Shown: positions 33,651 through 43,470 of the stretch, piece by piece
How positions within the stretch are numbered: position 1 is the stretch's first letter
Layout of the letters: every line of letters begins with the position of its first letter
NCBI GenBank assembly: GCA_947471505.1
Contig: CANIWM010000025.1
Location: forward strand, 1 to 64,000
Reading direction: 5' to 3'
Origin: Chthoniobacteraceae bacterium
GTDB lineage: Bacteria; Verrucomicrobiota; Verrucomicrobiia; Chthoniobacterales; Chthoniobacteraceae
Length of the DNA: 64,000 nt
Translations under genes and position numbers: made by a program
Notes under the pieces: generated by a model
Database searches by the model: none
What the model was told of the DNA's origin: nothing
What the model saw: the letters and a program-made list of their open reading frames with translations, nothing else

Positions 33651-36110
33651 ATGTTTCGCTCTACACCTGTCATTTTGTCACCGTCCGTCGCTGCGCTGCT
33701 TCTCGCTGTCAGCGTCGGACTGGCTGGTGCCGGTGGTGCTGCGGAGCCGTTTGATGCTTTCTTGGAGACGCATTGCATCCGCTGCCACGGGCCGGAGAAG
33801 GAGAAGGGGGATTTGCGCATCGACAGGCTTTCGCGCGATTTCAAGGTGGGCGCGGATACGCATCATTGGGCGGAGATGATCGAGCAGGTGAATTCCGGGG
33901 AGATGCCTCCGAAGAAGGAGAAGAAACCGACGCAGGAGGAGATGGCGGCGTTTGTGACGAGTCTCGATGCGCGGATCAAAGAAGGTCGGGCGGCGCGCAT
34001 GGCGGCGCGTCCGGCGGTGTCGCATTATCGGCTGAGCCGGAAGGAGTATCAAAACACCGTCTATGATCTACTCGGTGTGCGCTATGACCCTGCGAAGCCG
34101 GGGGAGCTGAACGAGGATACGCTGTGGCACGGCTTTGAGCGCATTGGGTCGGAGCTTTCGCTCTCGCCGTCGCATGTGGACCGATACTACCGCGCGGCGG
34201 AATTGGTGCTGGACCGCGCCTTTCCCGCTGAGTCGAGCGAGACTCGGAAGGTGCGCAAGACGGCGGCGGAGTTGCGTTACGGCGGAGGGAAGGAACAGCA
34301 GGCGGCGCTGGATCGCTTTGGTATCAAGCGGCCGCTGCGTTATCTCCTTTTCCCCGGCAGTAACCAGCAGGCGCTTTCGCCCGGTTGGCTGGGAAAGACG
34401 GGGCCGGAGCAGAGCGGGCTCTATAAAGTGCGCATTCAGGCCAGCGGTATCCGTCCGCCCGGTGGTCAGCCGGCGCATTTGAGTATTGGGAAGCGGACTG
34501 GCGAGGAAACGGTGGATGGGCTGGTGGAGTTCGACATTAGGGCTCCGGAGGACAAGCCGCAGGTTTATGAGTTCGAGGTGTTTCTTGAGATGCCTGTGGA
34601 CCTGGAGTTCTGCGTGGTGGCGACGGATGTGGTGGACCGGAGGGCTGGGGCGGCCTTTCGCGGTGCGCTCGGCAGCAGGAGCGGGTATATTTTCACGCAT
34701 AGCAGCGAGACTCTGCTCTTAAACCCGAACGCGCCGCAGATGTTCGACGACAAGGGAAACGGCATCTTTTCGACGGTGCTCCTTGATTGGATCGAATGGG
34801 AAGGGCCGCTGGTGTCGGAGGCGGAAAAATCGCGCCGCAAAGACCTGTTGCCGCCTGATGACGCGACGCCGGAGGTGGTCGCGGAGCATTTGCAGCGCTT
34901 TGCCGAACGCGCCTGGCGGAGGCCGGTGAAGAAGGAGGAGCTGGAGCAATATTTGCAATCCTACCGCACCGAGCGCGAGGCTGGCGAGAAGACCGCCGAG
35001 GCCTATCGCGTGGCTCTGAATGGCGTGCTGACTTCGCGACACTTCATTTACCTCGTCGAGGGCGACACGGTGCCACGCGAACGTCTCACGGACGCCGAAC
35101 TCGCCTCGCGCCTTTCGTATTTCCTGTGGAGCTCGATGCCGGACGACGCGCTCTTTAGCGCTGCGAAAGGCGGCACGCTGAATGGCGACGGCCTCGCGAA
35201 AGAAGTGGACCGCATGCTCGCGGACGGCAAAGCCAGCCGCTTCATCGATGATTTCTCACGCCAGTGGCTGCAACTGCACCGCGTGGGCATGTTCCCGCCG
35301 GACAAGAAGCTCTACCCGCTTTATGACGCGTGGCTTGAGCAAAGCATGCGAGCCGAGCCGGTGGAGTTTTTCCGCGAGATGTTCGGCAAAAACATTCCCA
35401 TCGATGCCTTCATCGATTCCGACTGGACCGTGGCCAACGCGCGGCTGTGCGATTTTTACGGACTGCCGGAGCCGATGTCGGGCGGCTTCCAGCGAGTCTC
35501 GCTCAAGCCCGAGGATCGTCGCGGCGGGCTGCTCACGATGGGCGCAGTGCTCGGCCTGACTTCCGACGGCACGCGCCACCGTCCGGTGCATCGCGGCGTG
35601 TGGCTCAGCGAGGTGGTCCTCGGCAAGGCGCCGCCGCCGCCGCCGGCGAACGTGCCCGCCATCGAACCCAACCCGCCGAAAGACCCCAAGGCCACCCTGC
35701 GCGACAAACTTGCGTTGCATGCAAAAGACGCAAACTGCGCCGCCTGCCACGCGAGAATCGACCCGCTTGGCTTGGCCTGGGACAATTACGATGCCATCGG
35801 CCAGTGGCGCACGCGCGAGAAAGTCCCCGCTGGAGTGGGCGAGGACCCATTGGTCAATCCCGCCGGCGTGATGTCCGACGGACGCGCGTTCAAGGATGCC
35901 AACGAATTTAAGCGCCTGCTCCTCGAAGACCGCGACAAAATCGCGAGGGCCTTCATCGAGCACCTCTGCACCTACGCCCTCCGCCGCGCTATTGCCTTCG
36001 ACGACCAGGACGAGCTCAAGGCCATCCAGGCCGAAGCGAAGAGGAACGATTACCGCATCAAAGACATCGTCCGTGCCGTTGCGATATCGGAGTTGGCGAG
36101 GAAGCGATGA
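33651..36110 (+). CDS. Secreted cytochrome / DUF1587-1595-1592-1588-1585 protein
   Basis: 819-aa exported protein with signal peptide (about residues 1-30) and an N-terminal cytochrome-like CIRCH at 42-46 (haem c site). Then the planctomycete/verrucomicrobial series DUF1587 ([18 protein letters not shown]), DUF1595 ([18 protein letters not shown]), DUF1592 ([18 protein letters not shown]), DUF1588 ([18 protein letters not shown]...RGVWL) with a second CAACH at 696-700, and DUF1585 at the end. Such proteins act outside the cytoplasm and are thought to take part in oxidation or breakdown of complex carbon. Usually followed directly by a DUF1552 gene; here one gene lies between. Start ATG 33651 chosen for the signal peptide. 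Confidence 0.93.
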   Translation: MFRSTPVILSPSVAALLLAVSVGLAGAGGAAEPFDAFLETHCIRCHGPEKEKGDLRIDRLSRDFKVGADTHHWAEMIEQVNSGEMPPKKEKKPTQEEMAAFVTSLDARIKEGRAARMAARPAVSHYRLSRKEYQNTVYDLLGVRYDPAKPGELNEDTLWHGFERIGSELSLSPSHVDRYYRAAELVLDRAFPAESSETRKVRKTAAELRYGGGKEQQAALDRFGIKRPLRYLLFPGSNQQALSPGWLGKTGPEQSGLYKVRIQASGIRPPGGQPAHLSIGKRTGEETVDGLVEFDIRAPEDKPQVYEFEVFLEMPVDLEFCVVATDVVDRRAGAAFRGALGSRSGYIFTHSSETLLLNPNAPQMFDDKGNGIFSTVLLDWIEWEGPLVSEAEKSRRKDLLPPDDATPEVVAEHLQRFAERAWRRPVKKEELEQYLQSYRTEREAGEKTAEAYRVALNGVLTSRHFIYLVEGDTVPRERLTDAELASRLSYFLWSSMPDDALFSAAKGGTLNGDGLAKEVDRMLADGKASRFIDDFSRQWLQLHRVGMFPPDKKLYPLYDAWLEQSMRAEPVEFFREMFGKNIPIDAFIDSDWTVANARLCDFYGLPEPMSGGFQRVSLKPEDRRGGLLTMGAVLGLTSDGTRHRPVHRGVWLSEVVLGKAPPPPPANVPAIEPNPPKDPKATLRDKLALHAKDANCAACHARIDPLGLAWDNYDAIGQWRTREKVPAGVGEDPLVNPAGVMSDGRAFKDANEFKRLLLEDRDKIARAFIEHLCTYALRRAIAFDDQDELKAIQAEAKRNDYRIKDIVRAVAISELARKR

Positions 36111-36142
36111 TCATACCTGCCGCCGCAACATCATAGACCGCC

Positions 36143-37414
36143 ATGTCCGAACGCATTCCCTGCTCGAATCCAGACTGTCACAACACGATCTTGCCATCCA
36201 CAGCGGCGGCAAATAATGGCCTGTGTGCGCCTTGCATTGGTGAAATCAGAAAGAAGGAGCATGAAGAGTATATTCGGCTGAATCGCCGCACGGTTGATCA
36301 GTATGAAGGCATTGCGGACCGAGTTGAAATCGCAGTGATCATGTTGTCGCCCAGAAAATATGATCCGCTGGTAGCCTATGCTCCAGCTCCGTTGTCCGTG
36401 GAGCAACTGTTCGCATCATTGTCCGCAGAAGATGCCTGCCGACTCGCTGCCATCGCATCTCGGGCAATGGAGGATGGCAACGTCGATTTGGCAGAGGATA
36501 TCGGGAAGTCGCTGGCCACCCTCACAGATTTGGATCTGACTGAGATGCTACACGCATGGGTGGCAAAGGATCGCCACTGGCCATCGATCACATTCAGGAT
36601 GGCGAAGCCTGAGATTCGTGACGCCATTATTCAATCTTTGACCGCAGGCCGAGCGAATGCCCATCATGCACTAAGTTCTCTAGCTTGGATTGGTGACGCT
36701 GTAGTCAAGAATGCCTTCGTTGAGTGGGATGTTCAGAGGCCAATTTGGGCGTCTTCCTTGCACGTCAGTCCTTCTGCATACGCTCACACCGCCGGCTGGG
36801 AAATTGTTAACAATTCTCGGTGTGATCTCTTCCACGAGCATTGTCTTGCTTTGACCCAAGCGGATGATGGAAATGCCATCTTTACTGTCAGAACGTTTCA
36901 GGGCACTGGGAGGCCGTGCCCTTGGTGTGGCCATGAGCTATCAAACATGCTGGATATTGATCTCTCAGACCGGGCATTTGCGTTCCTGCGATTTGCGGGT
37001 TCCCGCCTTCCCATTCTTACATGCCATGGATGCACATCTTATGGTGGAGCGTTCTTCTCCAAGGTGGACCTAGATGGAACAGCTCAGCCACATCCGCGCG
37101 GAATCCGCCCCAAGTGGTTGCCCGACACTTCGCAGCCCTGGTCAGAACCCGCTTGGAGAAACATTGGCGTCAAACTCACTTCTCGCCGCGCCATTCACGC
37201 CGCTGATTGGTGCGTGGATATGAAGACGTCGCAAATCGGCGGACTTCCCTGCTGGGTTCAAGACTCCGATTTCCCGCAATGCCCTGATTGCGCCAAGACA
37301 ATGATTTTTATCGCTCAACTGAACGAAGACGACTTCCCAGCCTGTGAGGGCACGTACTATGCGTTTCTTTGCGCTTCGTGCCGCACAACAGCCACAAACT
37401 ACCAACAGACCTGA
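36143..37414 (+). CDS. Cysteine-rich hypothetical protein
   Basis: 423-aa protein with several zinc-ribbon-like Cys pairs: CSNPDC and CAPC in the first 35 residues, CPWCGHE near 265, CHGC near 302, CPDC and CASC near the end. The C-terminal part ([28 protein letters not shown]) resembles DUF1963-type proteins in pattern only. No signal peptide, so cytoplasmic. GC content and codon use are clearly lower than in both flanking genes, and it splits the usual DUF1592-DUF1552 pair, which suggests insertion by transfer. Function unknown. Confidence 0.75.
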   Translation: MSERIPCSNPDCHNTILPSTAAANNGLCAPCIGEIRKKEHEEYIRLNRRTVDQYEGIADRVEIAVIMLSPRKYDPLVAYAPAPLSVEQLFASLSAEDACRLAAIASRAMEDGNVDLAEDIGKSLATLTDLDLTEMLHAWVAKDRHWPSITFRMAKPEIRDAIIQSLTAGRANAHHALSSLAWIGDAVVKNAFVEWDVQRPIWASSLHVSPSAYAHTAGWEIVNNSRCDLFHEHCLALTQADDGNAIFTVRTFQGTGRPCPWCGHELSNMLDIDLSDRAFAFLRFAGSRLPILTCHGCTSYGGAFFSKVDLDGTAQPHPRGIRPKWLPDTSQPWSEPAWRNIGVKLTSRRAIHAADWCVDMKTSQIGGLPCWVQDSDFPQCPDCAKTMIFIAQLNEDDFPACEGTYYAFLCASCRTTATNYQQT

Positions 37415-37467
37415 GTCATCACAAAAGACTCCATTGCACATCAACTATCACTTCAACACTCCATTTT

Positions 37468-38844
37468 ATGAGCAACTACCTATCTCAATCCTGGCTTATC
37501 AACCGTCGCCACGCTCTCAAGGCGCTCGGCAGTTGCATCTCGCTTCCTTTGCTCGAATGCATGGTGCCGCTGCGTGCCGCAGAAAATGCCACCGCCACAC
37601 CAAAGCGTAGCGCTTTCATCTACCTCGCGAACGGCGTGCATTCGCTGAACTACCAGATCACCACGGAGGGCAGGGATTACCAGTTCTCCCGGTCGCTGAA
37701 GCCATTGGAGAAACACCGCGAAGTCATCACGCCCATCAGCGGACTGCATCACCCGGGCAGCCTCAGTTATCACCACAACTGCATCAATGTCTTCCTGACT
37801 GGCGGGAAGCTCGGCCCGTCGGACCGCAACACGATCTCCGTGGACCAAAAGATGGCCGAGATTACCGCGCAGCAGACCCGTGTCGCTTCGATGGAAATCG
37901 CGCTCACGCAGGGCTCCCTTGCTTGGACGGCGGACGGGGTTCAGTTGCCCGCGCTGCGTCGTTGCAGCGAGATTTTCACCTCCCTCTTTGAAGAGCCCAA
38001 AGGCGGAAAAACGGTCCAACGCCGCGCCTTGCGCCGCAAAGGCAGCGTGCTGGACGCCAACCTCGCGGAAGTGCGCCAACTCGAGCAGAAGATGGGCAAG
38101 GAAGACAAAGGGCGCATGGAGCAATACCTCACCTCCGTGCGTGAGGCCGAGATCCGCTCGCGGCGCGCCGATGCGTGGCTCGACACGCCGCTGCCGGCCA
38201 TTTCCGACGCCGACCGCAAACGCACCAATCGCGACATCGCCGCGACCATGGCGGGCGATTATTTCCGCACCGTCTATGACCTCATGGTGCTCGCCTTCCA
38301 GACCGATGTGACGCGGGTGGCCACCTTCAGCCTGGGGGGCGAAGGGGATGCCTTTGCCATTCCCGAAATCGGCATCACCGAGTCGCGCCACCAGCTCAGC
38401 CACCACGGCGGCGATGCCGGCTACATGGAGAAACTCACCAACTACGACGCCTTCGCCATCGAGCAGTTCAGCTACTTCCTCACCCGCCTCGCGGAGACGA
38501 AGGACCTCGGTGGCAAGCCGCTCATCGGTTCCACGATGGCGCTCTTTGGCAGCGGCATGTCCTACGGCCACAGCCACGGCAATGCGAACCTCCCGTTGGT
38601 GCTCGCCGGTGGCTCCGACCTCGGGCTAAAACACGGCAGCCATCTCGACTTCAATAAGACGGCCAAAGGATTCCAAGGCTACGCGCTCGGCGCGGACGGA
38701 GGGCTCACCACCGCTCACTACCAAGTCTGCAGCCGCCCGGTGAACACCGACGCACACATGAGCAACTTGCTCCTCCTCATGGCCCAACGCATGGGCGTGG
38801 AAACCGACAAGTTCGGCGACAGCAACAAGGTCGTCGCGCTGTGA
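37468..38844 (+). CDS. DUF1552 secreted protein
   Basis: 458-aa protein of the DUF1552 family (PF07586), partner of DUF1592 cytochromes. The N-terminus has a twin-arginine signal ([18 protein letters not shown]), implying export in folded form. Family motifs include [22 protein letters not shown]...[21 protein letters not shown], and [20 protein letters not shown]; conserved His and Asp residues suggest a metal site, as in alkaline-phosphatase-like folds. Start ATG 37468 follows an A- and T-rich leader without Shine-Dalgarno. A 28-bp perfect inverted repeat follows the stop. Confidence 0.92.
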   Translation: MSNYLSQSWLINRRHALKALGSCISLPLLECMVPLRAAENATATPKRSAFIYLANGVHSLNYQITTEGRDYQFSRSLKPLEKHREVITPISGLHHPGSLSYHHNCINVFLTGGKLGPSDRNTISVDQKMAEITAQQTRVASMEIALTQGSLAWTADGVQLPALRRCSEIFTSLFEEPKGGKTVQRRALRRKGSVLDANLAEVRQLEQKMGKEDKGRMEQYLTSVREAEIRSRRADAWLDTPLPAISDADRKRTNRDIAATMAGDYFRTVYDLMVLAFQTDVTRVATFSLGGEGDAFAIPEIGITESRHQLSHHGGDAGYMEKLTNYDAFAIEQFSYFLTRLAETKDLGGKPLIGSTMALFGSGMSYGHSHGNANLPLVLAGGSDLGLKHGSHLDFNKTAKGFQGYALGADGGLTTAHYQVCSRPVNTDAHMSNLLLLMAQRMGVETDKFGDSNKVVAL

Positions 38845-38867
38845 GGTGGTCGTCAGGGTTTTTGATT

Positions 38868-38943
38868 TCCAGCAGATTCAGGGAGGCCAGCAGATGAAGA
38901 CAAATCAGATCAGAAATCTGCTGGCCTCCCTGAATCTGCTGGA
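38868..38943. repeat. 28-bp perfect inverted repeat
   Basis: Arms 38868-38895 and 38916-38943 are perfect reverse complements (starting TCCAGCAGATTCAGGG), loop of 20 nt. Located between the DUF1552 stop and the next start, so it could end transcription or protect the mRNA, but there is no T-run. Within each arm CAGCAGAT recurs, so each arm can also fold internally. Confidence 0.9.
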
Positions 38944-38967
38944 GACAACATCGAAAAACAAAGAAAC

Positions 38968-40224
38968 ATGATCAAAGAACTGCATCTGATGGCCTTTTGC
39001 CTCGGCATCTCCCTGCTCGCAAACGCCGCCGCCGAGGAGGTTTTTCGCCCCGAAGCTGGCAAATTCCCGCCTTTGGAAAAAGCGCACTCCTACCGGGGCG
39101 AACTGGTGTTCGTGGACCACGCCAACCGCCGCGGCAGCATCCGCGTGCAGGGGTCGGGCATGTTTTTCCGTAACGACCCGCACCCCTTTGCCATGCTACC
39201 CTATGGCATCGTCCGCTATCACGGCGCGCCCGCGGATTTGCGGGACATCCCGCTCGGCACCGTGCTGCACGTCCGGGCCTTTCTCCCGCCCGACCCGAAG
39301 ACTTCCGCCGTTCCGGTGCTGCCCGTCGATAACAGGAAGACCGACGCGAACCACAATCGCGGCACCGGCATCGCACCCGCCGAGAATCACGTCCTCCTCC
39401 TCGAGGACGAGCCCAGCCACTGCCAGCGCGAGGGGATGGTGTGGAAGCTCAAGGAAGTGGACCTCAAAAACCGCGAAGGCATGATCGTCGCCACCCTCGA
39501 GCCGAAGCAAGGCGGAGACAGCAAGGCCAGCGAGGAAAAGATGACCTTCGATGCCGCCACCCGCATCTGGCGCGGACGCGAAGGCCTCAGCATTGAGGAA
39601 CTCATCACCGAGGGCGCATGGCCCGCCGATGGCAAAAAATCCCTCGGCGGCCAGACTGTGCTGCTCGGAATCACATGGAAACCCACACCCGATGGTATCT
39701 TCACCCGCTTCCACATCTCGGACATCTGGCTGGACGACGCCTCCATGCAACGTGCCGCCCACCACCAAACCGAAACGCATAATGCCTTCATCCGCAGCCG
39801 CTGGATGCCCGCGTGGATCGACGCCGTCGAGTATGGGAAGTTTGGCCGCGCCACCGTGACCGCGACCTTGTTCGGCGGCATGGACGACTCGCTCTACGCC
39901 GATTTCAAAAAAGACACCTCTGCCGCGATGAATTCCGTCGAGAATACCTTGAAGCACACCCACGGTGCCTACGGACCCGCGCACATGGCCTCACGAGGAA
40001 CCATCCTCGACGCCATCAAACTGCCCGACCCGGCACCGACGGGCAGCAGCGGCATCCAGATCCGATTTGATACGGACCTCATCATCGAAGGCATCCGCCC
40101 CGGTCGAGTCGTCCGCGTCCGCCCCGCCAACTGGCCCCAAGTCCAAGTGCCACGCGAGGAATACCTCAGCGATACAAGTCCCGAAGAGCGCTTCCCGACC
40201 CCGGCCATCTTCCCGAAATACTGA
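38968..40224 (+). CDS. Secreted hypothetical, companion of DUF1552
   Basis: 418-aa exported protein with signal peptide ([23 protein letters not shown]). The mature part opens with [28 protein letters not shown], an OB-like beta region, and continues with a mostly beta domain carrying [17 protein letters not shown] and [10 protein letters not shown]. The family is not named to me but fits the secreted companions found next to DUF1592/DUF1552 genes in planctomycetes and verrucomicrobia. No Shine-Dalgarno before ATG 38968 (leader AAAAACAAAGAAAC). Same strand and order suggest the cluster is co-regulated. Confidence 0.75.
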   Translation: MIKELHLMAFCLGISLLANAAAEEVFRPEAGKFPPLEKAHSYRGELVFVDHANRRGSIRVQGSGMFFRNDPHPFAMLPYGIVRYHGAPADLRDIPLGTVLHVRAFLPPDPKTSAVPVLPVDNRKTDANHNRGTGIAPAENHVLLLEDEPSHCQREGMVWKLKEVDLKNREGMIVATLEPKQGGDSKASEEKMTFDAATRIWRGREGLSIEELITEGAWPADGKKSLGGQTVLLGITWKPTPDGIFTRFHISDIWLDDASMQRAAHHQTETHNAFIRSRWMPAWIDAVEYGKFGRATVTATLFGGMDDSLYADFKKDTSAAMNSVENTLKHTHGAYGPAHMASRGTILDAIKLPDPAPTGSSGIQIRFDTDLIIEGIRPGRVVRVRPANWPQVQVPREEYLSDTSPEERFPTPAIFPKY

Positions 40225-40247
40225 GTGGCGTGCGTGTCGCCGACGCA

Positions 40248-40321
40248 AACGGAGAGGCTGGTGTAGAGATTCCCGCGTTTGCGGGACTATGAGACCCGCA
40301 AGCTGCGGGTATAACGGCCGT
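40248..40321 (+). promoter_or_regulatory. Shared upstream leader of the DUF1549 gene
   Basis: Begins with GAGAGGCTGGTGTAG (about 40251-40265), the same end-of-regulator remnant as at 33566-33591, followed by two perfect hairpins: CCCGCGTTTGCGGG (40272-40285) and ACCCGCA-AGC-TGCGGGT (40294-40310). The core GTTTGCGGGACTATG and the bases around the start codon match the DUF1592 leader. Likely a promoter with hairpin structure in the 5' untranslated region. Confidence 0.55.
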
Positions 40322-43279
40322 ATGTTTCGCTCGTTACCCGTGTTTTTAGTCGCTGCCGCTTGTGCTGCGGAGTTGCCGCCTGCTGCGGTCGCGCCGGTGG
40401 ATTTTGTGCGCGATGTGCAGCCGATTTTTGCGGAGCATTGCTTGTCGTGTCATGGGCCGAAGAAGCAGAAGAGCGAGTATCGCGTGGATGTGAAGCAGCT
40501 CGCGCTGTCGGGCGGGGAGAATTCGGCGCCGAATATCGTGCCGGGGAAAAGTGCGGAGAGTCCGCTGATGAAATACGTCGCAGGGCTCGATGATGATATG
40601 TTGATGCCGCCGAAGAAGTCGGACGCAAAACGGCTGACGGCGGTGCAGGTCGGGGTGCTTCGGCGCTGGATCGATGACGGGGCGGTGTGGCCGGATTCGG
40701 CGAGCGCGAAGGTGGTGGATAAGAAGGACTGGTGGTCGCTGAAGCCGCTGCCCGCTGTGCAAGGTGCGGGCGGTGGGATCGATGGGTTTATCAATGCGAA
40801 GCTGGCGGAGAAGGGCTTGGCGATGTCGCCGGAGGCGGATCCGCGGACGTTGATTCGGCGTGTGTATTTTGATCTGACGGGGCTGGCCCCTTCGCCGGAC
40901 GAGGTGTCGGCGTTCGAAGATGAATGCCGCGAAGGTTCGTCATTCGTTATTCGTCATTCGTCATTAGAGCGCGTCGTGGACAAGCTCCTCGCCTCGCCCC
41001 GCTACGGGGAGCGATGGGCGCGGCATTGGCTGGACGTGGTGCATTTTGGCGAGACGCATGGCTACGATAAGGACCAGCCGCGTCCGAATGCTTGGCCGTA
41101 TCGCGACTATGTGATTCGGGCGCTGAATGAGGACCGGCCTTATGCGCGGTTTGTGGAGGAGCAGGTCGCGGGGGATGTGCTTTTTCCCGGCAGTCGCGAT
41201 GGCGTGGAGGCGTCGGGGTTTATTTCTGCGGGGCCTTGGGATTTCATCGGTCACGCGGAGGTTCCGGAGGAGAAGATCGATGGGAAAATTGCGCGTCATC
41301 TCGACCGCGATGACATGGTCGCGAATACGATGAATACGTTTACGTCGATGACGGTGCATTGTGCGCAGTGTCACGACCACAAGTTCGACCCGATTTCGGC
41401 GGAGGACTATTATTCATTGCAAACGGTGTTCGCCGCGCTGGACCGTGCTGACCGGCAGTATGACATCGACCCGGCTGTGGCGCAAAAACGTCTTGGTTTG
41501 TCTGCACGGAAACAGGCTGCGGCGGCTGTGGGCGATGCTTTGCGCAAGCAGGCGACGGAGAAGGCGGGCGACGTGCTGGCTGCACTGGAAAAGAAAATCG
41601 CGGATGCAAAAAAGCCGGCGGGGGATTTGAAGGGGCAGTTTGGTTTTCACTCGGCGATCTCCACAAAGCAGGACGATGCGAAGTGGGTGCAGGTGGACCT
41701 GGGGAAAAAGTCGGCGCTGAGTCAGGTGGTGTTGCATCCGTGCAGCGATGATTTTAACGGGATCGGCGATGGGTTTGGTTTTCCGGTGCGATTCAAGGTG
41801 GAGGCGTCGGACGATGCGGCGTTTGCGTCGGGCGTGACGGTGATTGCGGATGAGACGGCGAAGGATTTTGCGAATCCGAAGATCGCAGCGGTGAGCTACG
41901 GAGCGGGCGCGGCGGCGCGCTATGTGCGTGTGACGGCGACGCGGCTGGCTGTGCGGAAAGACGATTTTATTTTAGCGCTCGCGGAGCTGGATGTAATGGA
42001 CGCCGCAGGGCGCAATCTCGCTGCGAAGGCGGTGGTGACTTCGCTCGATAGCATCGAGGCGGGGCCGCGGTGGAGTCGTGGGAATCTCACGGACGGCTGG
42101 TACATCGGCGCAAACGTTGCGAAGATAGCCGCCGCCGATACGACGAAACTGGAGCAGGCGCGGCGGTTGATCTTGGAATCCATGCTGGGCGATAAAGCGA
42201 CCGCCGACCTCGACGCGGCCGAACGGGAGATCGCCGCCGCAGATAAAGAGCTCGCCGCTTTGCCAAAACCGAGCGTCGTCTATGCAGGCACGATTCACAG
42301 TGGAAGCGGCGCATTCAAGGGAACGGGTGGAAAGCCCCGCCCCATCACCCTGCTCGCCCGTGGTGATGTGAAACGTCCCGGCGCACCGATGAAAGCGGGT
42401 GCCATCGGCGTGCGCTTCGATATCGCGGAAACCGCGCCGGAGGGCGAACGCCGCGCTGCGTTGGCGCGGTGGATTTCCGATAAAAGCAATCCGCTCACAT
42501 GGCGCAGTGCGGTGAATCGCGTGTGGCACTATCATTTCGGACGCGGCCTCTCCGACACTCCGAATGACTTTGGCCGGATGGGCGGAATCCCGACGCACCC
42601 CGAGTTGCTCGACTATCTCGCAGCGACGTTTCGCGACGAGATGGGCGGTTCATTTAAGAAGCTGCATCGGGCCATCGTGCTGAGCGCGGCGTATCGGCAG
42701 CAGAGCACGACGGACTCCGCGAAAGCCCGCGAAGTGGATGGAAACAACACGCTGCTATGGCGGCAAAACCGGCGCAAACTCGAAGCCGAAGCGCTGCGCG
42801 ACAGCGTGCTCGCGGTCGCCGGTAAACTCGACCTGACGATGGGCGGGCCGAGTTTTCAGGACTTCGTGATCACGCATCCGGAGCATTCGCCGCATTACGA
42901 ATACCAGCTCGCCGATATGGAGAATCCCGCGCTGCACCGGCGGTCGGTGTATCGCTTTCTCGCGCGCAGCCAGCAGCAGCCGTGGATGGCCGCGCTCGAT
43001 TGCGCCGACCCGTCGATGCTCGTCGAAAAGCGCAACCAAACCATCACGCCGCTGCAAGCGCTCGCACAGCTCAACAATCAGCTCATGGTCGTGATGGCGA
43101 AACACTTCGCGGCCCGCGTGGAAAAGAGCGGGGGAATCGAACAAGCAATCCGGCTCGCCTTTCAACGCCCGCCGACCGACTCGGAAAAAACGGCGCTGAT
43201 GGAATACGCCGCGAAGCACGGCCTGGCGAATGCGTGCCGACTGATCGTGAACATGAACGAGTTCGCGTTCGTGGATTGA
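40322..43279 (+). CDS. Cytochrome/DUF1549-DUF1553 protein with inserted discoidin module
   Basis: 985-aa exported protein: signal peptide (about 1-15), cytochrome-type haem site CLSCH at 40-44, DUF1549 around 145-350 (RVYFDLTGLAPSP, SPRYGERWARHWLDVVHFGE) with a second CAQCH at 347-351, a discoidin-like module at about 440-595 (GFGFPVRFKVEAS, ARYVRVTATRL), and DUF1553 in the last about 280 residues (RAALARWISDKSNPLTWRSA, NRVWHYHFGRGL, TITPLQALAQLNN). The discoidin module is strikingly like those in the kinase at 26037. An in-frame heptamer repeat inserts SFVIRHSS before residue 220. Probably binds and oxidises complex carbohydrate at the cell surface. Start ATG 40322. Confidence 0.93.
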   Translation: MFRSLPVFLVAAACAAELPPAAVAPVDFVRDVQPIFAEHCLSCHGPKKQKSEYRVDVKQLALSGGENSAPNIVPGKSAESPLMKYVAGLDDDMLMPPKKSDAKRLTAVQVGVLRRWIDDGAVWPDSASAKVVDKKDWWSLKPLPAVQGAGGGIDGFINAKLAEKGLAMSPEADPRTLIRRVYFDLTGLAPSPDEVSAFEDECREGSSFVIRHSSLERVVDKLLASPRYGERWARHWLDVVHFGETHGYDKDQPRPNAWPYRDYVIRALNEDRPYARFVEEQVAGDVLFPGSRDGVEASGFISAGPWDFIGHAEVPEEKIDGKIARHLDRDDMVANTMNTFTSMTVHCAQCHDHKFDPISAEDYYSLQTVFAALDRADRQYDIDPAVAQKRLGLSARKQAAAAVGDALRKQATEKAGDVLAALEKKIADAKKPAGDLKGQFGFHSAISTKQDDAKWVQVDLGKKSALSQVVLHPCSDDFNGIGDGFGFPVRFKVEASDDAAFASGVTVIADETAKDFANPKIAAVSYGAGAAARYVRVTATRLAVRKDDFILALAELDVMDAAGRNLAAKAVVTSLDSIEAGPRWSRGNLTDGWYIGANVAKIAAADTTKLEQARRLILESMLGDKATADLDAAEREIAAADKELAALPKPSVVYAGTIHSGSGAFKGTGGKPRPITLLARGDVKRPGAPMKAGAIGVRFDIAETAPEGERRAALARWISDKSNPLTWRSAVNRVWHYHFGRGLSDTPNDFGRMGGIPTHPELLDYLAATFRDEMGGSFKKLHRAIVLSAAYRQQSTTDSAKAREVDGNNTLLWRQNRRKLEAEALRDSVLAVAGKLDLTMGGPSFQDFVITHPEHSPHYEYQLADMENPALHRRSVYRFLARSQQQPWMAALDCADPSMLVEKRNQTITPLQALAQLNNQLMVVMAKHFAARVEKSGGIEQAIRLAFQRPPTDSEKTALMEYAAKHGLANACRLIVNMNEFAFVD
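40936..40963. repeat. Heptamer TTCGTCA x4 inside the DUF1549 gene
   Basis: Four tandem heptamers (TTCGTCA, TTCGTTA, TTCGTCA, TTCGTCA) with a fifth partial TT. They are translated as SFVIRHSS in a surface position of DUF1549, between two conserved blocks, and keep the frame. Confidence 0.9.
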
Positions 43280-43337
43280 TGCGGGTGTTGACGTGCTGCG
43301 GACCGGTGGCGAGTTTTGGAGATGCGGACGCAAAAAC

Positions 43338-43432
43338 GTAGCTCGACATTCCAATGTCGAGTTCTGGCGCCTTCACGGGGAAGGCTCTCCCTGTCGAGAG
43401 AGCCAAGTCTCGACTTTGGAAAGTCGAGCTAC
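43338..43432. repeat. REP-like inverted pair (CTCGAC family), copy 2
   Basis: GTAG (43338-43341) and palindrome CTCGACATTCCAATGTCGAG (43342-43361); an inner hairpin GGCTCTC...GAGAGAGCC; then CTCGACTTTGGAAAGTCGAG (43409-43428) and CTAC (43429-43432). Flanked by GCAAAAA and TTTTTGC, extending the dyad as in copy 3. It sits between convergent genes and could terminate both. Confidence 0.92.
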
Positions 43433-43470
43433 GCCGCGCATCCGACTTTTTGCGCCGGAGTTTTGGTGCC

